DNA from: JADFOB01 sp964651325
GTDB taxonomy: Bacteria > Planctomycetota > Phycisphaerae > UBA1845
Direction: 5' to 3'
Assembly (NCBI GenBank): GCA_964651325.1
Contig: CAZYXP010000112.1
Coordinates: 1 to 12,013 of the forward strand
DNA: 12,013 nucleotides
The position numbers were made by a program, and so were the translations under genes. The notes below the pieces were generated by a model. That model saw only the letters and a list, made by a program, of their open reading frames with translations. It had not been told where the DNA came from and searched no databases. This document shows, in pieces, positions 6,568 to 11,987 of this stretch; position 1 is the first letter of the stretch, and every line of letters starts with the position of its first letter.

Positions 6568-7698
6568 ATGACGGTGGGGCGGCTCAACGTGGTGATATTG
6601 GAGCCCTATTATGGCGGCTCGCACGCCTCTTTTGTCGATACGCTTGCGCGGCGGTCGCGTCATCGATGCGCGGTGTTTCACTTACCGGCCAGGAAATGGA
6701 AGTGGCGCATGCGCGGTGCGGCTATCTGGTTCGCGCGGGACGGGGGGAACTGGTGCGCTGACGCCGCCGACAAGCCGGACCTGATTCTCTGCAACGATAT
6801 GCTGGCCGTGAGTGATCTGCGGGCGCTGATGCCGCCGGCGCTACGTGGCACACCGATCGTGTGTTATTTTCATGAGAACCAACTCACGTACCCGCTGGCG
6901 AAAAACGATTGGCGAGACTACCAATACGGCATGACCAACATTACATCCTGCATGGCCAGCGATCAGGTGTGGTTCAACTCCGAGTTTCACCGCGCGGGTT
7001 TTCTCGAAGCCGGAGAGGCGCTGCTAAGAAAAATGCCTGATTTTGTTCCCGGCGGGTTAACCGAATCGATCCGTGAGAAATCGGCGGTTTATTATCCGCC
7101 GGTCGAGCAAGCCGCGCCGCCGGCGCAAGAAAGAACGCGGCAGGCCGGCCGGCCGCTGCGCATTCTGTGGTGCCATCGGTGGGAATACGACAAGAACCCC
7201 GAGGCTTTTTTTGACGCGATGATTGCCTTGAAAAAGCGGGACGTGGCGTTTGAGGTCGTTTGTACGGGTGAGCAGTTCCGAACCGCGCCGGCCGCGTTTG
7301 GCGACGTGCAAAGCCAGCTCGGCGAGCGGCTAACGCATTTCGGCTTTATTGAGAATCACGCGGACTACATGCGGCAAGTCGCGACGTGCGATGTGGTGGT
7401 CAGCACGGCACGGCAAGAGAATTTCGGCATCGCCGTCGTAGAGGCCATGCTGGCCGGTTGCCAGCCGTTGCTGCCGGATCGACTTGCCTATCCAGAACTG
7501 ATTCCCAAGGAGCTGCACGAGCAATGCCTTTATCGCCGCGACGCTGACTTAGCGGATCGGATCGAGGGCGTCGCGACCAGTGGCCATGGGTTATCCGAGC
7601 ACCATGCCCATCGGCTTCTTCGGTCGCTGAACGATCGCTTCGGCGCCGAGGCCGCGATCACCGCTTTGGATATGGCCATGGCCAATGTGTGCTTATAG
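6568..7698 (+). CDS. DUF3524 / QTMAN-family GT-B glycosyltransferase
   Basis: The 376-residue protein carries the signatures of the family that includes human GTDC1, now called tRNA-queuosine alpha-mannosyltransferase (QTMAN). N-terminal DUF3524 domain: EPYYGGSHASF (12-22), FHENQLTYP (101-109) and FNSEFHR (136-142). C-terminal GT4-like domain: CHRWEYDKNP (202-211), a GEQF segment, and the donor-site block TARQENFGIAVVEAM (280-294) followed by PLLPDRLAYPEL, with the expected E-x7-E spacing. The family is known in vertebrates to use GDP-mannose to modify queuosine in tRNA-Asp; the donor and acceptor of this bacterial member are inferred only. No signal peptide or membrane segment is seen, which fits a cytosolic tRNA-modifying enzyme. 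It is preceded within 25 bp by a winged-helix regulator gene. It could instead glycosylate another small acceptor. Confidence 0.9.
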   Translation: MTVGRLNVVILEPYYGGSHASFVDTLARRSRHRCAVFHLPARKWKWRMRGAAIWFARDGGNWCADAADKPDLILCNDMLAVSDLRALMPPALRGTPIVCYFHENQLTYPLAKNDWRDYQYGMTNITSCMASDQVWFNSEFHRAGFLEAGEALLRKMPDFVPGGLTESIREKSAVYYPPVEQAAPPAQERTRQAGRPLRILWCHRWEYDKNPEAFFDAMIALKKRDVAFEVVCTGEQFRTAPAAFGDVQSQLGERLTHFGFIENHADYMRQVATCDVVVSTARQENFGIAVVEAMLAGCQPLLPDRLAYPELIPKELHEQCLYRRDADLADRIEGVATSGHGLSEHHAHRLLRSLNDRFGAEAAITALDMAMANVCL

Positions 7699-7877
7699 CG
7701 ACTAACTTGCAGATGATGTCGCAGTCTGCGAAACGGGCAGATCAGCGCGGGAAACCGGCACATGCGCTCCCAAAATTCGACCGCCCCGCTTGGTCCCATA
7801 ATACATGTTACGTTGCATTGGGTGTTTGCCAGGGGGCGGGACGGGGGTTTCTTACCAGTCTGTGTCGATTCGTCTGC

Positions 7878-8231
7878 CTACGGTCGACGTCTGGAGCGGC
7901 CTCGGCTGGGTTTCTTGCCTTGCGTTGGCTTCTTGGCGGCCGAGGCTCCCGCGCGGGCCTTAGCAAAGTCGATGCCGTCCAGGACGGCGAGTTCTCGCCT
8001 TGCAGCGTCGAAACGGTAGGCGATCAGCTTTTCTTCCGGTGCGTTGAGGACGAGTACGACTTCCTCGTTGCCGCTGGTCAGCGTGCTTACCGTGATAACA
8101 TAAGGGCCGTTGTCGTCGGTCATGCCGCCGGCAAACGCTGATTGCGACCTTGAACCGATGATGAGCAATCCCACGAAGAGAATCGTCGCGGTGGTCGTTA
8201 GCAATCCGATGGCAAAGTCTTTTGAGTTCAT
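7878..8231 (-). CDS. Small secreted protein with basic tail (paralogue A)
   Basis: The 117-residue protein has a signal peptide or N-terminal anchor (hydrophobic 8-26, possible cleavage after AFA at 32-34). A compact domain of about 55 residues follows (43-95), with EEVVLVLNAPEEKLIAY at its centre, and then a Lys/Arg/Ser/Gly tail (100-117). The central domain resembles that of the gene just upstream on the same strand (8268-8564): both share G-x-[FY], then E-[DE]-VV-x-[IV]-L-x2-P-x2-[KR]-L-x2-Y. Start ATG at 8231 with GGAGC upstream at normal spacing. The 36-bp gap to the upstream gene suggests one transcript. It converges on the glycosyltransferase gene with 179 bp between stops and no T-tract terminator visible. 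Function unknown. Confidence 0.75.
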   Translation of the reverse strand: MNSKDFAIGLLTTTATILFVGLLIIGSRSQSAFAGGMTDDNGPYVITVSTLTSGNEEVVLVLNAPEEKLIAYRFDAARRELAVLDGIDFAKARAGASAAKKPTQGKKPSRGRSRRRP

Positions 8232-8267
8232 ATCTATAGCTCCTGATCCAACGTGCTATCGCATTGC

Positions 8268-8564
8268 CTATTGGATGTTGAAATCCTTCCTCAGATCCCG
8301 GAAACCGCCATAACTGTACTTGAGATTCCGCCCATTGCCGGTGGTATAGTACGTGTGCAGCCGGTGCTGAGGCCGATCCAGGATGTACACGACGTCCTCA
8401 GATTGGTTGGCAGGTTTGGCGGAAACGCAGCTAAAATCACCGGCGCGGCCGCTGGGGGCCTGCGCAAACGCCGCGGGCGGCGAATAGGCCAGGGCGATCA
8501 ACATCGCCAGAAGAAACGCGTTCGCGCCCGCAAGAAGCACGATCAGGGTCGATTTGCGTAACAC
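8268..8564 (-). CDS. Small secreted protein (paralogue B)
   Basis: The 98-residue protein has a hydrophobic signal (6-27) ending in PPAAFA|QA, so it is probably exported and cleaved after residue 34. The mature part (about 64 residues) holds SEDVVYILDRPQHRLHTYY, aligned with the neighbouring downstream protein, and ends in a GGFRDLRKDF motif that recalls short planctomycete secreted proteins I have seen. The start is GTG at 8564, selected by AAAGGAGT (complement of 8571-8578) at good spacing. It is first of a likely two-gene unit with the gene at 7878-8231. I know no function; a periplasmic or surface accessory role is only a guess. Confidence 0.75.
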   Translation of the reverse strand: MLRKSTLIVLLAGANAFLLAMLIALAYSPPAAFAQAPSGRAGDFSCVSAKPANQSEDVVYILDRPQHRLHTYYTTGNGRNLKYSYGGFRDLRKDFNIQ

Positions 8565-8570
8565 GGGAAC

Positions 8571-8578
8571 ACTCCTTT
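8571..8578 (-). promoter_or_regulatory. Ribosome binding site for a GTG start
   Basis: The complement reads AAAGGAGT, with its GGAG seven bases before the GTG whose first base is 8564. It is the best Shine-Dalgarno of the minus-strand genes and supports GTG as the start. Confidence 0.7.
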
Positions 8579-8639
8579 CAAGGAAAATGGATTCGGTGGT
8601 TTCGGAGCAAGCGGAAGGCGCCCGGCCCCTGTTCGCACG

Positions 8640-8658
8640 CTGCCCGATGCTCGGGCAG
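8640..8658 (-). terminator. Perfect 8-bp hairpin between minus-strand genes
   Basis: CTGCCCGA (8640-8647) and TCGGGCAG (8651-8658) pair perfectly around TGC. The hairpin lies after the stop of the small membrane protein gene (8731) and before the secreted-protein pair (8564), where a terminator or attenuator would separate two units. No T-run follows on either strand. A second weaker stem (cccctc 8682-8687 with gagggg 8696-8701) is nearby. Confidence 0.4.
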
Positions 8659-8707
8659 AGCCTGGCGGTCCGGGGATTTCACCCCTCGTTGGCTAGAGGG
8701 GCCGGCA

Positions 8708-8733
8708 TTGCCCCTGCTACTTTGCCCCTGCTA
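8708..8733. repeat. Tandem 12-bp repeat at a stop codon
   Basis: TTGCCCCTGCTA occurs at 8708-8719 and 8722-8733, a 14-bp period. The CTA of the second copy is the minus-strand TAG stop (8731-8733) of the small membrane protein gene, so the duplication begins at the gene's end. Confidence 0.6.
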
Positions 8734-8958
8734 ACCTTGGTGGCTGCGTTTCGGGTTCAGGAATGCCGATCCACATACCAGGATGATGATCCCAAGGCCA
8801 ATCGCCCAGGGCAACATGCTGCGGGATTCGTCGTCCATCGGTACGGGCTTCTGGGCCAGCGCGGTTGAGCTGAACAGCGTGCACGCCGCGAGGGCCGGCC
8901 AGCACTTCCAGTTGGTAATCCGCTCGCGCCAGCGCGCTCGGGAACATCGTTGCTTCAT
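8731..8958 (-). CDS. Tiny single-span membrane protein with signal peptide
   Basis: The 75-residue product has a basic N-terminus (1-18), a hydrophobic stretch ending in ALA|QK (signal peptide to about residue 35), a short acidic linker (MDDESRS) and one membrane helix (about 48-66) followed by LNPKRSH. After cleavage it would be a roughly 40-residue membrane peptide with a short outer segment and a basic inner end. ATG 8958 has AAGGAA a few bases upstream on the minus strand, a good ribosome site, and is preferred over upstream starts at 9006 or 9040, which would add a non-signal-like leader. It follows the HYExAFE gene by 88 bp on the same strand. Family unnamed to me; the domain ending resembles small planctomycete proteins I recall. 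Confidence 0.65.
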   Translation of the reverse strand: MKQRCSRARWRERITNWKCWPALAACTLFSSTALAQKPVPMDDESRSMLPWAIGLGIIILVCGSAFLNPKRSHQG

Positions 8959-9046
8959 AGGGTTCCTTTCCAATTCGTTCGGCGCGGAGCGGGCCACGCT
9001 TGCCAATCGAATGCCACGGCACGCCCTCGTCGGGGTTCATTGGATT

Positions 9047-9553
9047 CTAGGACCTTGGAAGCGGCTTGGCCAGTCGGCGGAATTCGGCGGTCGATAAGGA
9101 GACGGTTCCCCACTTCGGGGATCGGCTGCGGCAGCATTGCTCGTACTGGGCTGCGGGGATCCAAAGAAAGGCGTAATGGCGATCGCGGAAGCCGTGGACC
9201 TCGGGAATCGGATCATGCGCGGCCGATCCGGTCAACCAATAGGCAAAGACGATCACCGGCTCAAAACCCGCCCCGAAGACGGATTTCCATTGACCCAAAT
9301 CTTCGAGATCCTCCTGGGGAACCCAGTTTTCCCAGTAGCGTTTTCTTCCGCCGATTTCGTAGGGAAATTTGCGGCCCTTGATTTCGACGAGCCAGGCGTT
9401 GCCTACGGACGGGTAGACGAGATAGTCGAACGACTTGATGCGCCCGCCGCCGAAAATCGCCTTGCGGTGTTCATTGACGGGGACGTACGGCCAACCTCGC
9501 GAGCGGACGAAGTCCTCGAAGGCGGCCTCGTAGTGAACGTGCAGTTGTGCCAT
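9047..9553 (-). CDS. HYExAFE-motif protein, PD-(D/E)XK-like
   Basis: The 168-residue protein carries HYEAAFE at 7-13, the signature of the NCBI-named HYExAFE family, which I recall as mainly planctomycetal. Beyond that motif it shows the core of a PD-(D/E)XK nuclease fold: E9 or E13 in the first helix, D43 in SFDYLVY, and EIK (57-59) in AWLVEIKGRKF, followed by the helix EDLEDLGQWKSVF with Q88. The D...E-x-K spacing fits a metal-dependent nuclease site, but activity is inference and the target is unknown. No signal peptide or membrane segment is present, so it should act in the cytosol. ATG 9553 puts the motif near the N-terminus; a GTG at 9604 would add 17 residues. Neither has a good Shine-Dalgarno. 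The small membrane protein gene follows on the same strand. Confidence 0.82.
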   Translation of the reverse strand: MAQLHVHYEAAFEDFVRSRGWPYVPVNEHRKAIFGGGRIKSFDYLVYPSVGNAWLVEIKGRKFPYEIGGRKRYWENWVPQEDLEDLGQWKSVFGAGFEPVIVFAYWLTGSAAHDPIPEVHGFRDRHYAFLWIPAAQYEQCCRSRSPKWGTVSLSTAEFRRLAKPLPRS

Positions 9554-9675
9554 GGTTACGGCTCTGGTGCAATCGCTGTCACGAAGGTCGTTTGGCTCGG
9601 ACACGCCACCTGGTTAGATGCTCCGTATGCCGCTCTGTGTCCAACCATTCATCAGACATTGAGAGTTGCTCCACG

Positions 9676-9703
9676 CTCTGTGTTCTCTGCGACCTCTGTG
9701 GCT
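9676..9703. repeat. CTCTGTG-type dispersed repeat in spacer
   Basis: The spacer between the lipoprotein stop (9760) and the HYExAFE gene holds imperfect iterations of CTCTGTG (ctctgtg 9676-9682 region, ctctgcg, ctctgtg ending near 9700). On the other strand it reads as (A)CAGAG iterations. I have seen similar CACAGAGG-rich intergenic strings in many environmental bacterial genomes. It is noncoding; no function is known to me. Confidence 0.4.
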
Positions 9704-9759
9704 CATGTCCCCGTCAGGCTATCCCGAGAAGCGAAAACCGTATCGCCCGAGACAGGATT

Positions 9760-10536
9760 CTACGGTGTTTCTAGCGTCTGCGTTACCGTGTGGGTCTGTC
9801 CGGCGATGTCGTAAATGGTCAATGCGACCTCCGTGGTTCCCGTTGCATTCAGTTGACTGGCTCGTGGGGCATACCCGATTTTGTACATCCCAGCCGGCCC
9901 GGGTTCAGTAAGGGTGAAGCCGGGGCGGTTGGGCCTGTCGCAAAACACCGAAGCCGCCTTGCCGTCGGCGCGGCGAATGGTCAGGATGCCGGTTGTCTCG
10001 TCAAGATCGTCCGGTGGTCGTACGAGCTCCATGAGAATCGACGCTTCGTAGGCCGTCAGCGCGATTGCCGCGCCGGCCACGCGTCGATCCGGCTGATCGT
10101 AGGCGCTGTCCACATGCTCCCACCGATCTTGGACGGCCACGTAATCTCGCGCTCCATTTTGCAGAAAGGCCGAGGCGGTTACATCCACGCGCTCACCAGG
10201 GCTGGTTTCAGAAAAGGTATGGGAAAACGTGAAATGTCCGCTGAGATCGGGGCCGGCCTGGAGCTTGTGCGTACCGATGGACACAACGAGATAATCAGCC
10301 CGACCGCGCGGATCGATCCGACGCCCGAATGCATCGGTCAGGACAAAGTCGAACTCGACGCGCTCGCCCACGTGGACGTATTGGCGCCGAGCTGCCGACC
10401 ACCGAGCGCCCGCTTGGCGCGGTCCGGTCGATGAGGCCAGCGAGCCGGCCACGCAGCCCGACGTGCTCATCAAACACAAGGCAGCCAGCCACAGCGCAAT
10501 CGACCGGGTGAACGGTCGTAGCCCCCCCGCCGCCAG
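9760..10536 (-). CDS. Lipoprotein, probably beta-sandwich, start codon unclear
   Basis: From about 10536 down, the frame encodes a classic lipoprotein leader: basic n-region with two Arg, a hydrophobic core (IALWLAALCLM) and STSGC with the cysteine at residue 28, then about 230 residues rich in alternating hydrophobic strands (YVHVGERVEFDFVLTDAFG, ADYLVVSIG, GHFTFSHTFSE, VDVTASAFL, EVALTIYDIAGQTHTVTQT). The pattern suggests Ig-like or similar beta-sandwich domains outside the membrane. There is no ATG or GTG before the leader: the choices are CTG at 10536 (used here because it gives a normal-length leader) or TTG at 10602, which would overlap the YkgJ-like gene by 56 bp and add 22 residues. 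A run of seven G lies 8-14 bases after the CTG, so a sequencing or real frameshift is possible. Same strand as, and 10 bp after, the YkgJ-like gene, so probably co-transcribed. Function unknown. Confidence 0.7.
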   Translation of the reverse strand: MAAGGLRPFTRSIALWLAALCLMSTSGCVAGSLASSTGPRQAGARWSAARRQYVHVGERVEFDFVLTDAFGRRIDPRGRADYLVVSIGTHKLQAGPDLSGHFTFSHTFSETSPGERVDVTASAFLQNGARDYVAVQDRWEHVDSAYDQPDRRVAGAAIALTAYEASILMELVRPPDDLDETTGILTIRRADGKAASVFCDRPNRPGFTLTEPGPAGMYKIGYAPRASQLNATGTTEVALTIYDIAGQTHTVTQTLETP

Positions 10537-10546
10537 ATTCCGATAA

Positions 10547-10951
10547 TCAGGCGACCGGAATCCGCTTGCGCGGCGTTCGCGGCTTGGGATCCGGCTGGCC
10601 AAGGTGTTTTCCCGTTCGCTTGGTGTAATACTGCTCGATCTGTTTCGGGTGGGTGAAGTATTGATCGTAGCCGTACCCCCCTTCCGAATAGTCACAGTCG
10701 TGGGCTTCATATTCGCTGCAGATGGCCGGCCGGGTTTCGTAGACGGTGCAGAGGTTGTCGGCCCCGAGATTCTTGCAAACCGTTTGAAACTGGATGTACC
10801 AGTCGCCGTCCTCGACAAAGACCGCGAGCTTGTCATGCATGATGTACCAGCGGATGTCGTCGTAATCGCGGCGGGAGGCCGGTTTGTCCAGCGGAATGGC
10901 CACGTAGCGACAACACGCGGCCGTGCAATGTTCACAAAGAATCGAACCCAT
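10547..10951 (-). CDS. YkgJ-family cysteine-cluster protein
   Basis: The 134-residue protein belongs to the YkgJ-type CxxCxxCC family of putative zinc/iron-binding proteins. The N-terminal cluster is CEHCTAACC (C6, C9, C13, C14), spaced C-x2-C-x3-CC, one residue longer than the textbook motif. Further ligand candidates are C59, C68, C78 and C86 in the CKNL..LCTVYETRPAICSEY..HDC region. That gives eight cysteines, enough for two metal sites or one iron-sulfur cluster plus a zinc. DYDDIRWYIMH and DGDWYIQF are conserved-looking family segments. ATG 10951 places the cluster at the very N-terminus; a TTG at 10969 would add six residues. The C-terminus is basic (KPRTPRKRIPVA). A promoter-like sequence lies 50 bp upstream. 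It is followed by the lipoprotein gene. Cytosolic; biochemical role unknown for the family. Confidence 0.87.
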   Translation of the reverse strand: MGSILCEHCTAACCRYVAIPLDKPASRRDYDDIRWYIMHDKLAVFVEDGDWYIQFQTVCKNLGADNLCTVYETRPAICSEYEAHDCDYSEGGYGYDQYFTHPKQIEQYYTKRTGKHLGQPDPKPRTPRKRIPVA

Positions 10952-11000
10952 GTTTTTGGTTTCCAGCAAGCGTCGTCGTCAGCCATATCCACGGCGGATG

Positions 11001-11029
11001 AGTATACTGGGTCGGGTGGAAGATTTGAA
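11001..11029 (-). promoter_or_regulatory. Candidate promoter of the YkgJ-like gene
   Basis: Read on the minus strand: TTCAAA (11029-11024), a 17-bp spacer, and TATACT (11006-11001, five of six consensus bases). The predicted start near 10994 leaves a leader of about 43 nt to ATG 10951. The -10 lies in the 8-bp palindrome AGTATACT (11001-11008). The upstream part (11018-11048) has repeated GAAG/AAGGT words. Confidence 0.45.
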
Positions 11030-11103
11030 GGTCTAAGGTTGAAGATTATTGGGGGGCGAAGCCGCGCAACACGAGCCGGCGTCTACCAGGTCAAGACATT
11101 CGG

Positions 11104-11181
11104 TCACTCCTCCGCGTCTGCGCTTGTCGCGCCCTTGAACTGCGGGACGGACCGACCGCATTCAGGGCAAGCGCCCGACTA
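11104..11181 (-). pseudogene. Zinc-knuckle remnant downstream of the zinc-ribbon gene
   Basis: Between two in-frame stops the minus strand encodes 24 residues including GACPECGRSVPQFKGA. The CPECG knuckle DNA (11156-11175) matches 19 of 20 bases of the CPECG-coding stretch of the neighbouring zinc-ribbon gene (11465-11484). The frame is the same as that gene's, nine codons past its TAG at 11206-11208. No start codon is present. It is probably the decayed tail of a duplicated or formerly longer zinc-ribbon protein, not an expressed gene. Confidence 0.45.
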
Positions 11182-11205
11182 GTTGCGAAAGCTTCCGCTT
11201 AGCGG

Positions 11206-11868
11206 CTAGCACCGTCGCGTATATCGCATCACAATACGGTGCAAGCCAACAAGTCCGAACAGAACCCCGAGATTAAAGAGAAGTAGCGCTGCAGCACCGC
11301 GTACCCCGTACAGCATCCAAGGGAGAAATCCACCCGCGCCCAATTGGTCGAGCAGAACGCTAAGGGCGAGTTCGAAGGCAGTGGTGACAAGCCCCAACGC
11401 CGTCGCGTTCTTGAGTGTCGCCACTTCCTGTTTGCGCGGCCTGTCGTTCGGCGAGTACTCGTGGCCGCATTCAGGGCAAACGCCACCAGGAATTCCAACG
11501 AGCAGATAACCGCATTCTCCGCACAATAGACTTCGCGCGTGCTCGTTATCATTTTCGTTACCGAGTATCTTGTCGATTTCGTCGAACAATCTTCGTACGT
11601 TTCGCTCGTTCTTCCCCCAGTCCGCGATTTGCGTCCTCAGAACACATGAACTCGTGATGTCAACAAAGCTGTAGCCCTCCACGGAACCCAATACGACTGT
11701 CACTCGTTCCCCGAAGCTCCATAGGTTGAGGGGTACGGTGAACTTAATGAGTTCATGGCCTGACCCAACGAGCTTCATCCGAAGCTGGCTAGCTGCTTGT
11801 GCGACGAGCTCGGGCGCCACGCCCCCGCGAACGTATTTTCGAACCTCTCTGAATGCTGCAGGAGTCAT
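11206..11868 (-). CDS. Zinc-ribbon membrane protein
   Basis: The 220-residue protein has a soluble N-terminal part (1-105) with predicted strands (HELIKFTVPLNLWSFGERVTVVLG, YSFVDITSSCVLRTQIADWGKNERNVRRL), then a four-cysteine zinc ribbon (C116, C119, C131, C134: LLCGECGYLLVGIPGGVCPECG) and two C-terminal membrane helices (about 155-175 and 191-211) ending in basic residues. A CxCGYxLxG...CPECG ribbon next to membrane helices is frequent in planctomycete proteins. ATG 11868 has GAGG a few bases upstream and is the natural start. By eye this gene is richer in A/T and in less GC-biased codons than its neighbours, so recent transfer is possible. A zinc-knuckle remnant follows its stop. Function unknown; the zinc assignment is from the motif only. 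Confidence 0.82.
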   Translation of the reverse strand: MTPAAFREVRKYVRGGVAPELVAQAASQLRMKLVGSGHELIKFTVPLNLWSFGERVTVVLGSVEGYSFVDITSSCVLRTQIADWGKNERNVRRLFDEIDKILGNENDNEHARSLLCGECGYLLVGIPGGVCPECGHEYSPNDRPRKQEVATLKNATALGLVTTAFELALSVLLDQLGAGGFLPWMLYGVRGAAALLLFNLGVLFGLVGLHRIVMRYTRRC

Positions 11869-11920
11869 GCGCCTCAGGGTACCGCATGACGCGGGTCGCG
11901 CATACGCCGCACGGAAAAGA

Positions 11921-11937
11921 CGACCCTTACAGGGTCG
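11921..11937. repeat. Hairpin CGACCCT-TAC-AGGGTCG
   Basis: Perfect 7-bp arms (11921-11927 and 11931-11937) with a 3-base loop lie upstream of the zinc-ribbon gene. It is one of three inverted repeats within 100 bp at the right edge and could be a terminator for a gene beyond the window or a dispersed element. Confidence 0.4.
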
Positions 11938-11959
11938 GACGGTTGCGTGGCGGCGTGAT

Positions 11960-11987
11960 CCGGGGGCGGCGCTGTGCTTGCCCCCGG
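11960..11987. repeat. Hairpin CCGGGGGC / GCCCCCGG
   Basis: Perfect 8-bp arms (11960-11967 and 11980-11987) with a 12-base loop. A third inverted repeat, CAGGC/GCCTG around CTTCA, runs from 11999 to the window edge at 12013, and its CTTCAGCC core is shared with the palindrome at 3283-3296. Confidence 0.45.

Noticed and set aside
7781..7839. CCGCCCC (7781-7787) and GGGGCGG (7833-7839) as a terminator between convergent genes
   Set aside because: The 45-base loop and lack of a T-run make it no better than chance in GC-rich DNA.
7689..8141. Plus-strand open frame opposite the small secreted protein
   Set aside because: No ribosome site and no recognisable domain; the opposite strand has a signal peptide and a paralogue next door.
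9137..9814. Plus-strand open frame opposite the HYExAFE gene
   Set aside because: Antisense to a protein with recognisable family motifs, and it runs through the noncoding CTCTGTG spacer.
10537..10992. 410-residue minus-strand frame including the lipoprotein
   Set aside because: Its first 150 residues are the Thr/Ser/Arg-rich out-of-frame reading of the YkgJ-like gene, whose cysteine motif is unmistakable; only the part from about 10536 down is real.
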